Position numbers and translations under genes: made by a program
Assembly: GCA_021018815.1 (NCBI GenBank)
Contig: JAITYX010000009.1
Location: 7,938,501 to 8,002,500, forward strand
Source: Talinum fruticosum
Taxonomy: Eukaryota > Streptophyta > Magnoliopsida > Caryophyllales > Talinaceae
Direction of reading: 5' to 3'
Length of the DNA: 64,000 nucleotides
Notes under the pieces: model-generated
The model's database searches: none
Told to the model about the DNA's origin: nothing
Seen by the model: only the letters and a program-made list of their open reading frames with translations
Part shown: in pieces, positions 23,870 to 36,499 of the stretch
Layout: each line of letters begins with the position of its first letter
Position numbering within the stretch: the first letter of the stretch is position 1

Positions 23870-26800
23870 TATGCATAATTCTTACATTATAAACGGATGG
23901 CCGGCGACGGAACAAAAATATAAAACCTGGCAGATGATATGGGAACTCAAGCATAACATCCCTCTACCACTCCTTTTCTTTGGGGACTTTAATGAAATCT
24001 TATTTGACTTTGAAAAGGATGCGGGGAGACCGAGGAATCAAAGGAAAATGGACGATTTCAGGAATGTGGTAGATTACTATGGTCTTAGAGATATGGGGTT
24101 GCATTTGAATTATTTTACTTGGCCAAGAGGACACGAGGAAGGGAGAGTGATCAGGGAAAAACTTTATCGTTTTCTTGCTGATGAAGAGTAGAGCGATTTC
24201 TTCCCAAACATAGATGTTATCCACTATCCGATATATAGATCAGATCACTGCCCTATCCTCCTCTAGACGGTTGAGCGCAAATGGTATGGAAATGATGACA
24301 GGCCGTTTAAATTTGAGACACTTTGGCTATCGACAGAGGCATGCTACCAGTTAGTTACAAATACTTGGATTAAAGGCCGGGAACAAGGAGTTGAAGGAAA
24401 TTTAGAAAGTTGTGCTCTAAAGCTTCGAGAGTGGGCGAAACAAAAATTCGGCAACGTCAAGAATCAAATAAGAGAGTCTGAGAGGGCGCTGAAAAAGGCT
24501 CACAAACACCCACCCACAAGGGAGAATATTTAGTTGTGCAAACTCCTAGCCACAAAACTGGATAAACTGAGAAGAGAGGAGGAGTCTGTAGCATTTCTTC
24601 GAGCAAGAGCAAATAAAGTAAGAGATGGAGACCGAAATACATCTTATTTCCATCATAAGGCAAACTCTCGAAGGCGCCGAAATTGCATCAAAGGGTTGGA
24701 AGACGAGAATGGGGATCGGAAAACAGAGGTAGAGGATATAGAGAATATCATAATGGGTATTTTGGGGGACTGTTTACTACAAGTAACCCAACTGGAATAA
24801 ACGAAGCAATGAAGAAATTAAGAAGGCTATTTTGATATACAACCAACAAAAGCCCTGAGGCCGGATGGTTTCCATGCAATTTTCTACCAAAACTTTTGGG
24901 AAATTATTGGGCAGGACGTGTGTGAGCTTGTACGGAAGGCCTGGCAAGGGGAAATGGATTTGAGCACCATCAACTCAACTAATATTGTTCTCATACCAAA
25001 AGTCAAAGAGCCAAAGAATATCAGGCAATTCCGGCTGATAACACTAGCAATGTGATATACAAGATCCTCTCAAAGACAATGGCCAATCGGTTGAAGCTCA
25101 TACTTCCCAAGGTAATTTCGGAAACCCAAAGTGCTTTCGTTCCGGTGCATTTAATCATGGACAATGCCTTAGTGGCTTTTGAAATTTTTCACCACCTGAA
25201 ACAGGAAAATAAAGGAAAGAAAGGAGTTTGTGCGTTAAAATTGGATATGAGTAAAGCCTATGATCGGATTGAATGAGAGTTTTTGAAAGTCACTATGACT
25301 AAAATAGGCTTTGGTAATCAATGGATTGAGCTTGTGATGCGGTGTCTCACTTTGATCTCTTTCCGATTCCTTATCATCGGCCATTAAAAAGGGTACGTCA
25401 AACCAACTAGGGGCCTTCATCAAGGAGGTCCTATATCCCCTATCTCTTCCTCATCCGTGCCGAGGTTTTTCCTGACCGATTTCGAAAGCTGAATTGGAAG
25501 GGAAAATTCACGGAGTGGCAATCTGCAGAAAAGCTTTGAAAGTCTCACACTTATTTTTGTTGACGACAATGTTCTCTTTGTCAATGCTAGTGTAAAGGAA
25601 TGCTCGGTTGTAGCTGAAGTAATCAGCCAATACGAGAGAGCTTCGGGCCAATGTGTAAATTTTTGACAAGTCAAACATTGTTTTTAGCAAGAACGTGAAT
25701 GGGGACACAAAGGAGCAAATTTTGGGGTTGATCGAGAATGAATGAAGTGGAAAGGCATGAGAAGTATTTGGGGCTGTCGGCAATTACTTGGAAGACTGAA
25801 AAAGGTAGTGTTCAAGCGTAGTTTGGAAGAAATTGCAAGGGTGGAAAGAGAAACTCCTATCAAAACCGGGAAGAAAAATTCTCATCAAGGCTATAGCGCA
25901 ATCTATACCAACCTATATGATGAAAATCTTCAAATTATTGGATGGACTACTAGAGGAAATTCATTTGCTAATGAGTCGTTTACGGTGGGGAAATTCGGGT
26001 GACATGAGATAGATGCACTCGAAGGCGTGGGATCAACTTGCTTACCAAAAATATGGGGGCATGGGATTCAAAGACCTCAAGACTTTCAACCAGTCCCTCC
26101 TAGTGAAGCAAAGCGGCGTATTTCCTCAAATGAAAATTCCCTAGTGCACAAGATCTTCAAAGCAAGGTTTTTTCCAAATTCTTCCCTAATCAATGCATTA
26201 AGGGCTGAGATCCTAGCTTTACGTGGCGTTCTCTTTGGGGCGCTAAGTCTTTGCTTATTGAGGGATTAAGGTGGAGGGTGGGAAATGGTAGAAACATTTC
26301 GGTGTGGACAAATGCATGGCTCCCTCCGGAGTCGACCGGCCAAGTCCGAAACCTTTGTGCCGTGCTTGAACTCGAGCTTATGGCTAAGAAGGCGATCGAC
26401 AGCGAGAAGGGGATTTGGAATGTGGATATGGTTAGACAAACATTCATTAAGGAGGATGCTTGAACTAATCCTTAGCATTCCCCTCGGCCAATGCCTCCCT
26501 GTGATACTCTCTTTTGGTGGCCGTGTAAAGATGGCATGTTCACTCGTTAAATCAGCCCACCGATTAGGGAAATTAAGATCCCTCCAATCAAGGTGTAACA
26601 GCACTAACTACAAAGATTGGAGCTGGTGGAGGAAAATGTGGGGACTAAATATCTTGCCTAAACTCAAACATTTTACACGGAGAGCCTCAGTGGAAATCCT
26701 AGGGGTCAATCACGAGCTAAAACGTCGCCACATCAAGACAGATGATACATGCCCAGCCTGCACTAACAGCCCATAAACAATCCACCATGCGTCTGTTTGA

Positions 26801-27615
26801 TTGTGTCCAAGTATTGAAAGTGTGGGAAGACCATGAATTGACACAACATTTACTTGACTCTGCCTAGGACAACTATGAAAGAATCATTGCAATGGCTTAT
26901 GGACAAACTTGAAGAGGATAAATTCGAGTAAGGTGCTAGTGATAACATATGCTCTATGGACAACAAGGAATGAAATTGTGTTCAACAACAAGGTTCCAAA
27001 TAGGGACATATTGGCAGCCGGTTTTATCCGGTTGATACGTGATTCTAATGTGTACAGCCGGATGACATTCCCCTTGTATCGAAGGAGACTATTACTCTAT
27101 CTAGTTGGACACCACAACCAACCAGAATGTTCAAAGTAAATGTGGATGCTTCTGTTGGTAAAGATTCCCCAATTGGCCCGGGCTTTGTAATAAGACATGA
27201 GAAGGGCGAGATCCAGCTCATGGGAGTGCACAGGACTCGAGATGAAATGGATCGTTTAAGAAGAAGAGGCCAAAGCTATTCTATTCGGACTCACAAAAGC
27301 GGCTGAAGCGGGGTATGAACAAGTGGTCATAGAGAGCGATGCTCTTGGATTGGTTGCGAAGCTTCATTTAGACAGAAGAGGAAGAGCTCCTGTTGATCTA
27401 ATTCTTGAAGATATTATGAGTTTAGTTTGTCGTTTTAATATCCTTCTTGCTAGTCACGTTAAGAGGGGAGGGGAATACAGTTGCATATTTAATTGTTAGA
27501 CTCCAGCCTCATAATGGAGATGAACAATTGTTTGTTGAGAATTTCCCCGGGGGACTTTAGCCCTCGGGAAGCTGGACTTATGCTAATAATACCCCCACCT
27601 TTCCGATAAAAAAAA
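23870..27615 (+). pseudogene. L1-type LINE, decayed (endonuclease, RT, zf-RVT, RNase H)
   Basis: Fragments in the usual order of a plant L1 ORF2. An apurinic endonuclease end comes first (FGDFNEIL at about 23980, GLRDMGLHLNYFTW, SDHCP at about 24240). Next is reverse transcriptase (PDGFHAIFYQNFW at about 24860, AFVP...LDMSKAYDRIE at 25130-25275, FVDDN at about 25555), then a zf-RVT cysteine region (WWRKMWGLNILPKLKHF, DDTCPACT at about 26620-26770), and an RNase H end (FKVNVDAS, GFVIRHEKGE, ESDALGLV at 27130-27370). Many stops and frameshifts break it. The end looks like a LINE tail: an ACCCCCACCTTTCCGAT-type terminus followed by A-rich sequence at about 27590-27615. The 5' part, including ORF1, is missing. 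Confidence 0.85.
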
Positions 27616-28140
27616 TGCATAAAATGCAAAAATAAAAGGAATATTGGATCGGAATAATACACACTTTGGGGTGTTGGCCGAATATAATACGAACAATTTC
27701 CTTGGTCGTGAAACGGAATCAACTTTGGGGGTATTTTCCAATGTTAGAACGCCACCGAGTTGTATAGGCGGTGACTCGTCGGAAACGTGATGTGGCAATA
27801 CTTTTTGACATGTGTACGGTAGAGTCAATTTTTTGACTAAATTTATGATATTTAAATGCCACCTATGCAAGAATTTTAATTTTTTTAAAAAAGCTGAAAT
27901 TCTCTCTCCCTCCTCCCTCTCGCTCATCGCTCTCCTCCCTCTCTCGTCTCTCTCGCGCTCTCCTCCCTCTATCTCTATCTATCGTCCCCTGCTCCTCGCT
28001 CTCCTCTCTCTCTTTCTCGCTCTCCTCCCTCTCTCTATTTCTCTCCCTTCCCCTTCTCTCGCACTCCTTCTCTTTATCTCTCTCTCTCCTCCGTCTCTCT
28101 CGCTCTCCTCCCTCTCTCGGTCTCTCTCTCTCGAGTCGTA
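27616..28140. other. Unassigned repeat-like stretch ending in a CT-rich tract
   Basis: No gene. 27616-27880 has no recognised motif. 27895-28135 is an imperfect (CTCTCTCC)n tract that creates long but meaningless ORFs on both strands. The copia coding fragment begins directly after the tract. Confidence 0.5.
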
Positions 28141-31100
28141 GCCCTTGCGCTCGGAAAACAGACGACAAAGTCTGAGCTCCTCGGACTTAGAAGAGGATCC
28201 CATGACACTCATTGCCCATGGCTTCAAAAAGATGATGAAGTACAAAAAGGTTTTAAAAGAGGACAAAGCGAAGTTCTACAAGAAAGGTAAATACTCATCC
28301 TCATCTAATTTGTCTTTAACTAAGAACTCCGGCTATTTTGAGTGTGGCAACAAGGAGCACATTGTCAAGGCCTATCCAAAGAGAAAGACCGACGAGAAAG
28401 AAGAAAAAGGCTATGGTGGCAACATGGAGCAATGATGACTCCTCTGAAGATGATAATTCCGATGACTCAAAGTGTCTAAAGGCACCGACGGACTTAAAAG
28501 TTGAATTTGAGTCGGACAATGATGATTCAGATGTTGAGGAAACAAATCCTTAGGAGGTAATCAACTATTTCCTCAAGTTTTCCAAACTTGATCTTGCTAG
28601 ATATATCTTTACTTTGGAAGAAAAGTCCAATTCGATTCTTTTGATTTTAAAGCGTAACTAGAGTCTCTTACTACTGAGAGCATCATGTTGAAAAAGGATT
28701 TAGAAAAACTAAGACAAAATCTGAAAGTGCTTGAGACCAGTACTCAACATAATGGGATTGAGTCTAAGTGCCTCGGAATAGAGAATGAGAAACTAAAAAG
28801 AAGCTCAATGAGTCTCGGGAGTTGGTTTTAAAACTCACTCAAGGTCAGAAAAACCTTGATCTTGTACTTGGCTCTTAGTGTGTCTCATTTAGTAAAAAGG
28901 TCTTGGTTACAATGCTAAAGAGAAGGATAACTCTTACAACAATCTTTTTAAAATTCATTCTAGAACTATTAAGTTCGGGAAGGCTGAGCATGGTCCCAAT
29001 CATTCGCAGAGAAAAGGGACTAAGCCGAGACCAGTTTTCATGAAAAAGCCTTTTCAACCAATTTACAAAAGGAAAGGTTTTCAAAGAAAAGAGACACAGG
29101 ACTCAGTTCTCTAGAAGAAAGACTCAGAATCGAGACAAAACCTAAAACTATTCAAATCTGTGTTCCCAAAAGTGCTCTTCCCTAGAAAAAGACCATAGTA
29201 AAAATAGTTATTGGGTTTTTAAGAGGTAGTGAGAAGGTTTAGTTTGTTTCGTTTTGCAGGTCACTCGAAACAAAAGGGTACTAGTACTTAGACAGTGGAT
29301 GCTCACCATATGTCCGGGGACTCAAGACTCTTCTCGAGCTAGAAGAAATGAAAGGAGGAAATGTCACATTTGGAGACAATAACAAAGGCAAGATAGTTGG
29401 GATTGGCAAGATTGGTCAAGGAGACAACCCACTCAGCTCGATCTACCTTGTCAAAGGGCTCAAGTACAACCTTCCGAGCATATCTCGGTTATGTGACAAA
29501 GGTTAAGAGGTAAGATTCACTCGGACCAACCTGCTTTATTTATGATGCAGTCACCAAAGAGACAAAGCTCTCAAGTTTGAGGTCGGGTAACACCTATACC
29601 ATTCTTCTCTCGGATTCTAGTCAAAATCTATCATATTTAAAAGAATCTTTGAATGATGATTCATGGATATGGCATCGTAGACTAGGTCATATCAGCATGC
29701 ATACCATCAAGAAGCTTGTATCTCATGGATTAGTTAGGGGTTTACCTAATTGTGCAATTAAGAAAGATAAAATCTGTGAAGCATGCACAAAAGGAAAGCA
29801 AGTCATATCATCTTTCAAACCACTCAAAACTATATCTACATCCAAAGCACTCGAATTAATTCATATGGATTTGGGTGGTGAAATTCTCGTGAAAAGCTTA
29901 GGAGGTAAATCATATGTGCTAGTTATTATTGTTGATTATTCACGATTTACCTGGGTGTGTTTTCGAATAACAAGAATGAAGCCTTCAAAAAGTTTACTAA
30001 GATCTGCAGGAAAATTCAAGTGGGGTCCGAGACTCGGATCGGAAGAATTCGAACCGACCATGGAAGGGAGTTGGCTTACTCACAATTTGCAAACTTACGT
30101 GACGAGAGTGGCATCTCCATAACTTCTCAGCACCAAGAACTCCTCAATAGAATGGAGTAGTAGAGAGAAAGAACAAAACTCTTAAAGAAATAAGAAGGAC
30201 AATAATGATTGAAAATGATTTACCTTACTATTTTTGGGTTGAGGCGATCAACATAGCAAATTATACACTCAACAGATGCCTCATCGGACCCATTCGAAAA
30301 AGACACCCTATGAGCTGTACAAGGGAAAGAAGCCCAACATCTCCTACTTCAAACCATTTAAATGTAAATGCTACATGCATAACAATGGTAAGGAACATCC
30401 GACTAAGTTTGATGCAAGGTCAAATAAAGGTATATTTACGGGTTACTCATCTCACAAAGCTTATAGTTTCAACAAGAGAACTAACAAAGTGGAAGAAAGT
30501 ATCCACATTGTCTTTGATGCGATTGACCGTGGCAGGATGAGTGAACCACCTTCTCGGATCTCAAGCTCAACAGAGATGAAGATGATATTGTTGAAGATGA
30601 GCTCAAAATGAGTTAAAACAAAAGAACTGAGGTAACTCGGAATAAGCCAACTCGGAATGAAGTAACTCAAAATAAGCAAGTTCAAGAGCCAACTCGGAAT
30701 GATGAAGAACAAGCAAATGCATAAGTTCAGTAAGAGTGACCAACTAAAGATCAGGCCATTCAACCAACAAACTTGGTAAACTAGAGGACAGGTAGAGCTT
30801 TCAAATATGCATCCAAGTCACCCACTCGAGAACATACTTTCGATATCAACAGTAGGGTAAGAACTTATTCTTTCTTGCAAAATCTATGTGCATTTTCAAC
30901 ATTCATATCATTAACTCGAACCTAAAAATGCACTAGAAGCCTTACTTGAATCTGAATGGGTAGAAGCTATACAAAAAGAATTAAATTAATTTGAAAGAAA
31001 CTAAGTCCGGACTCTAATTAAACAACCGTCCGACCACCCAAGTAATAGGAACCAAATGGGTTTTAAAGAACAAATTGGATGAGGGAGGTTTGGTAGTCAT

Positions 31101-32445
31101 AAATAAGGCCAGATTAGTTGCTCATGGATATAACCAAGAAGAGGGAATTGATTGTAGGAAACCTTTGCACTGTTGCTAGGATTGAGGCGATCGGAATTCT
31201 CTTAGCATTTACATCTAGCATGAACATCAAGCTTTATCAAATGGATGTTAAGTGTGCATTTTGTAATGATTATATTCAAGAAGAAGTTTATGTTGAGCAA
31301 CCCACTGGATTTGAAAACTCTTCATTTCCAAATTATGTTTTCAATTTGCAAAAGGCTTTATATGAGTCCGAAACAAGCTCCCGAGCTTGGCATGAAAGAC
31401 TAAGTAGTTTCTTGGTTTAAAATGACTTTAAAAGAGGTCATATTGATAAAACTATTTTTACAAAAAGCAAGGGGGATGATTTTCTTATCATTAAGATCTA
31501 TGTTGATGATATTATATTTAGAGCTACGAATGAAACTCTATGCTAAGAGTTTTATGAGTTAATGAGACAAGAGTTCCAAATGAGTATGATGGGAGAACTC
31601 AATTTCTTCCTTGGATTGCAAATCAAGCAAGAAAAGTATGGCATCTATGTCCATCAATCAAATTACACCTAGGAGTTATTGAAGAAATACAAGCTACAAG
31701 ATGTAAAGCATGCAACAACACTTATGAGTAGCGAGTACAAAACTGGACTTAGATGAGAAAGGTAAAGTTGTAGATCGAAACTCTATAGAGGTATGATTGG
31801 ATCTATACTTTATATCACTTTTAGTAGGCCACATATCATGTTTAGTGTTTGCCTTTGTGCAAGATTTCAAGCTAATCCTAAGGAATCACATCTCACTACG
31901 GTGAAGAGAATTTTTAGATATCTTGCAAGGACTCGGACACTTGGTCTCTAGTATTCAAAAGACTTAGATCTGACCTTCACTCGATACTCGGATGCTGACT
32001 ATGCTGGATACAAAGTTGATAGAAAGAGCACATTAGGAGCATGCAAATTTCTAGGTCAATCACTCATCTCCTGGCATTCAAAGAAGCAAAACTCGGTTAC
32101 TCTATGAACTGCTGAGGTTGAGTACATTGTAGCTGGAGCTTACTATGCTCAGATTCTCTAGGTTAAATAACACTTGAAGGATCTTGGACTATCATTCACA
32201 TCAATCCCAATCAAGTGTGACAATCAAAGTGCAATCGGGATCACTAAGAATTCGAGTTCAACACTAAAAAATGAAACACATTGAGGTCATGTATCATTTT
32301 TGAGAGACCATTTTGAAAAAGGTGATATTGAACTTGAGTTTATTCCTACAAAATTTCAATTAGCTGATATTTTCACTAAACCTCCGAGTGAAGATTAGTT
32401 TTGCTTTATTAGGAATGAACTCGGCATGTTAAATGCATGATTATC
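28141..32445 (+). pseudogene. Ty1/copia gag-pol remnant (Sire/Maximus-like), copy A
   Basis: The piece is 5'-truncated and begins in the gag C-terminus, with a degenerate CCHC knuckle (C-x2-C-x4-H-x4-Y, last Cys lost, about 28336-28378). Domains then follow copia order: protease YLDSGCS (about 29285), GAG-pre-integrase WHRRLGHISMHTIKKL (about 29670), integrase with HMDLGG and VDYSRFTW (29860-30330), reverse transcriptase with QMDVKCAF and YVDDI (31000-31760), RNase H with YSDADYAG and ISWHSKKQ (31960-32400), and a C-terminal LADIFTKP stretch. Multiple frameshifts and in-frame stops make it inactive. The Sire/Maximus assignment rests on the long C-rich gag linker and the extra ORF downstream, and is an inference. 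Confidence 0.88.
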
Positions 32446-32700
32446 CGAGCTATTGCGTAAGTTATTCTACTCGATTGATTGTTATATGCTTTGAATGAAT
32501 AACTAATGGATCAATTGACACAGAATGAGATTGAGCTATGAGTTATGAATTTTATGAGTGTGCTTTAAGTTACTCGGACACTTTACTTGGTTATACTCAG
32601 ATTATTAGTAAAATGGACATCAAAATTTTGGGATCATCTCTAGATAAATAGAGAATCTCGAAATGTTTTCAAAAATCCTTTCTTCTCTCTCTCTCTATCA

Positions 32701-32850
32701 CGCGATCGATCGGAAGAACTAGCCGTTGGAAGAAAGCTGCTGGAAAACTAGCCGTTACTCACAGGGAGACTCAACAGTCTAATAACTCGTTGCTTGGTAG
32801 GCTGAGTCGAAAGGCGGTTGTTCAATAAAAGCATTTATTCTATAAATAGC
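32701..32850 (+). promoter_or_regulatory. Putative internal promoter before the third ORF of copia copy A
   Basis: Two CTAGCCGTT motifs (32719-32727, 32748-32756) precede a good TATA box, TATAAATAGC (32841-32850). A CT-rich leader and the third ORF start (about 33021) lie about 180 bp further on. The minus-strand copy B has the same layout. The function is inferred from conservation of motif, order and spacing. Confidence 0.45.
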
Positions 32851-33020
32851 AATGCTTCGATTTCACTCAGTCACTTTGCCTACTTATTTCTCATACTCTC
32901 GCTCTCTTTGCTCTCGCATTCAATCACTCTCGCACTTAAACTCTGTCTTTGTTTCTCAATCATCTGTGCTCTCCACTCTCTCTTTCTCTTTACTCTCAAA
33001 CTCTCTCTATCCCTTTAAAT

Positions 33021-34524
33021 ATTCCTAAGAGAGGTTCAGCCATTGAGGGAGGTTCGGCCACAAAGAAGGCCCGAACCAATTCAACTCGTTACGAGGTCTG
33101 CTCAAGCAAAGGGTAAAGCCCCTTCCTTAGAAGGTTCAAAGGTACTTTTCGCTCAACATTTCTTTATTGATGACATGTTCTTCTTCAAAACTTCTTTTTC
33201 TTGGATCAAACCTTCTCTCCAAATAGGTGTCTTCAATTATCCGTGTTTACGTGACTACATATACCTAGAACTCGTTATTGAGTTCTATTCCCACATGACA
33301 ACTAACGATAACGTGATCTCTTCCGTCATCTAAGGCAAGATGGTTCGTATCAACCTTGCTCTACTTCACAAACTCTTTGATGTGAAGTCCCTTTTTCTCA
33401 ATTCTAACCTAATCCCCAGTCAATGAAGTCGCGGATGACTTCTTTGATAATTATGCTAAAGAAACTCCTATGTCCATAAAGAACTTTTATGTGACTCGGA
33501 TTACTTCGAGCCGGACTTCGTGCTTCATTCTAATGAGAACCTTCTTATCTTACTTTCTCTCAAAAGAGAACCCTAATAACAAAGTTCTCAAGGTTCTTTT
33601 TGACATTGTGGAGGGGTATGACATTGATATCTTTCCATTCATTCCGGAACATATTGCTTCTATTCCATCTAATGAAAAGAAGAATCCCTATCTCTTTGGG
33701 GTTCTTCTTTGATATGTTTTTACTCGGTTTGGGGTGAACTTCCTTCGACCCAAACAAGTGTTTAGAACCTGCCATTTGTTTTGGCAGAGATGAAATCATT
33801 GGGCTTGGATATCGGAAATCCAACCTGGTGCCTGGGTTCACTCCTCGAAATTAGAACTTCCTCCTCCTCCACCTCGGACTCGGAGTCGATCCTAAGGCTC
33901 CCCTTCTTGCGATAGACCATCTACTTCTCTGTCTGCTCCTTCTATTGAACTCCTTCGGAAGGTGGCCACTCGGCTTGTCTCTCCGGCTTAAGAGTTTCAA
34001 ATAATTTTGGGAGCCTTCCAAGCTTTCTTACCATTGATGACTCGAGTACCAAAGCCGGGCTCGGACTCGGATCGAGCAGAGTCAAGCTATGATTACGGAA
34101 CTCAAGGAGGTTATTAAGTAATAACAACAACAAATCCGCCACCTCTAAGAGCGAAGATCCAAGCGGCAGAGCGAGTCAAAATTTGGGGAAGAATAGCTCG
34201 CAGAAGAAAAAGTCGAAGAAGGACAAGGAGACGTTGAAGGAGAAGTCGAAGAAGGAGAAAAGGAGATCGAAGCAGTTCAATATGAGGCTAAGGGTAACAA
34301 AGAACCTGAAGTGATCTCTTCGATCACACTCGATCCGCCTCAAAAGAGGCTGGTGATGTCGACCAGTCTAAGGCCCTTGCCTCGGAACCACGACTTGTAG
34401 CAACATTTGCTTAGGATGAAGAAGAAGGCTGAGGAAGATCTATGTCCGACTTGCGGACGGGTCATCCCACTACCCGATCTACCACTATCGTGTCCCCCTC
34501 GTCAAGTCGTCTCTACTCAAGGCT
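33021..34524 (+). pseudogene. Third (env-position) ORF of copia copy A, decayed
   Basis: Lies after pol, where Sire/Maximus copia elements carry an extra, so-called env-like ORF. It begins PKRGSAIEGG with the ATG changed to ATT. It continues through FFKTSFSWIKP and LELVIEFYSHM, which resembles a domain found in plant 'putative transposon protein' ORFs, and through ENPNNKVLKVLFDI, then a charged Lys/Glu-rich region near 34190-34290. No signal peptide or clear membrane anchor was seen, so an envelope role is not supported. It has frameshifts and stops, and a solo gypsy LTR interrupts its end at 34530. Related ORF: copy B at 48361-49251, minus strand. Confidence 0.65.
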
Positions 34525-34529
34525 ACAGG

Positions 34530-35991
34530 TGTTAGACCTCGTTTTTGCCGGTTTTAAGGCATTGTTTAGCCCAATTCCATGATAATTTCAATGATATTTA
34601 TTTAGTTTTGGGTTAGATTTTGCTCATTTTCTCTTTATCGTCACCTAAGTTCGTAAATCTCTTTATTACGGGTTTTGGGCTTAAATTTGAGAGATTCGAG
34701 GTAAATTTCATGAAAAGCGATGAAGAGAAGAGTTCGGGCCCAAGAGGAGGCAAGAAAGAAGCCTAAAACACATCAAGAGAAGTCGCACAGCCCCTGTGCA
34801 AAGCTGCATAGCCGTACGGATCATCGGGCGAAAGGCCCGAAGTGAAGGAAGGCCGCACGGCCCCTGTGCACATCTCGCACGGCCGTGCGACAAGTTACTG
34901 GAAGATTGAAGACGCGCACGGTACCCGTGCGAGAATCTGCATGGCCGTGCGAAACGAGCGAGAGCACGAACGCGGCAGATTTTTCGCACGGTACTCGTGC
35001 GACTTTCGCACGTGACACTCGTGCGACTTTGCACTGGCCGTGCGACTACTGTTTCGGCGATTATTTAAGTTTCCTAATTGTATTTGTTGAGGGATTCTTA
35101 TTCCATAATTTAGAGATTTAGCTAGGGTTTCGAGAGGGTTCCGAGAGGAGACTCGAGAACACTCTTTATTGTTCATCTACTTCAAGTTTTTATGATTGAA
35201 TCGCATCAAACTTTTTATTCGGTAATCGTAATTTCTTCTCTTTATCTTTTCTTCACAATTTCTCTTTGTTTCTCTATGGCTATTTTCTCCAATCTTTGTC
35301 AATTGTTTAGTATCATGTTTAGGGGCTAATTTCTTTACTTAGGTTGGGATTGATCCTTATTATGCCTTGATAATCATGAATTGAGTACCAATTGGGTTGT
35401 TCTATGCTTTTTAGGTTAGAATTCACTTCGTTCATCGCTCTTTCATTGATTGCCTCGAGAGAGGACTCATATGCTTTTATTAGGGTTTTGTGGAACATCG
35501 AAAGATGAAAACTTACCTAGAATGACGTTGTGAACGATTAGAACTTTGATATGAAAATAATTAAGGTTTTAATTAGGGGTTGTGAGATGCATTCATTGTA
35601 ATTTTGCCCTTTATATATCCCATGAAAATAGGTGATTGGATTGTGCAAGATTAGTCTTTGACCTTCGAAAGTAGGCGAAGATAGTTTTAATTGGTGTCTC
35701 CCTCTTCTAAACTACTAGCATAGGCAAATCTCAAGCGGTATTCGATTTTAGTTTCAGGCATATTAGTGTGATTAATCCCAATCTAAGGCTTTTTATTTAT
35801 CGGTTTATCTTAGTTATTTTGTTATTTGTTGATCCAAAAACCAAATCATTGTCGAACTGAGTTTTTACCTAGATTAGAGTTTTTAGGTGGATTTAGTATT
35901 TGAAAACGAGTTCCTTGTGGACACGACCCGTACTTGCCGGTTCCTAACTACAGCTACACCGTGCACTTGCGGTATTATATTTCTCTCAACA
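34530..35991 (+). mobile_element. Solo Ty3/gypsy-type LTR (TGTTAGACC...CAACA) with TSD ACAGG
   Basis: Starts TGTTAGACCTCG and ends CTCTCAACA, flanked by an exact 5-bp duplication, ACAGG (34525-34529 and 35992-35996). It has no coding capacity. A cluster of palindromic GCACGG...CCGTGC words (34780-35045) and the CACGACCCGTACTTGCCGG phrase near its end resemble Athila/Tat-group LTRs; the group is inferred, the solo-LTR structure is seen. It splits the 3' part of copia copy A. The ORFs inside come from the GC-rich palindromes. Confidence 0.85.
34780..35045. repeat. Cluster of GCACGG/CCGTGC hairpin-forming words inside the solo LTR
   Basis: Roughly eight self-complementary units such as CGCACGGCCGTGCGA, CGCACGGTACCCGTGCGA and CGCACGGTACTCGTGCGA recur every 30-60 bp. 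Each can fold on itself. The phase is irregular, so this is a dispersed cluster rather than a strict tandem array. Confidence 0.8.
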
Positions 35992-35996
35992 ACAGG

Positions 35997-36499
35997 CGTA
36001 GGCGTAACCCTCGGTCTTCTACTTCTCACCGGATCGCTCTTCCTCCCTCTTAATTTCAAAAATCTATTGTAATTTCTTATCCAATATCTTTTCTACTTAG
36101 TTGTTCTTTCCTCCCCTCTTTTTGTTATTTTTCGCTGAAATGCATAGGGGAGAAAAGATAGAAAAGAGATGTTTGGTTCGGGGAGTTTTCCCTTAAGTTG
36201 TTTTTGAGTTTGTTTATTTCTTAGTCTATTTAAGTTTATGTACAATTGCTTCTATTGATGAATGTAATTTACTTATTTTTGAGCATATTTTTATACTTAC
36301 TCGATGTATTTTTCTTTATTCCGTAACAATTATGCTCGATTATTTCAAGAAGCATGTTCTGGGTTGTATATGATCCGAAGCTGGTCAATATTAGTTATTA
36401 TTTTTCTTATTCCGATCAACATACAATGAAAACTTAACTCTATAAACCGACTAGTTTCTATCTTAAGTATGGAATGCCTTTCATCGAAAAGTGGGAGAT
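35997..36499 (+). other. 3' non-coding end of copia copy A with polypurine tract
   Basis: Continues copy A after the solo LTR. There are purine-rich tracts at about 36147-36170 and, directly against the LTR start, GAAAAGTGGGAGA at about 36486-36498, the expected polypurine tract position for priming plus-strand synthesis. No gene. Confidence 0.55.

Noticed and set aside
27812..28266. Overlapping Ser/Leu and Arg/Glu-rich ORFs
   Set aside because: Translation of an imperfect CT repeat in all frames.
33021..34524. Calling the third copia ORF a retroviral envelope gene
   Set aside because: No signal peptide, cleavage site or transmembrane anchor could be seen; the position after pol alone does not justify it.
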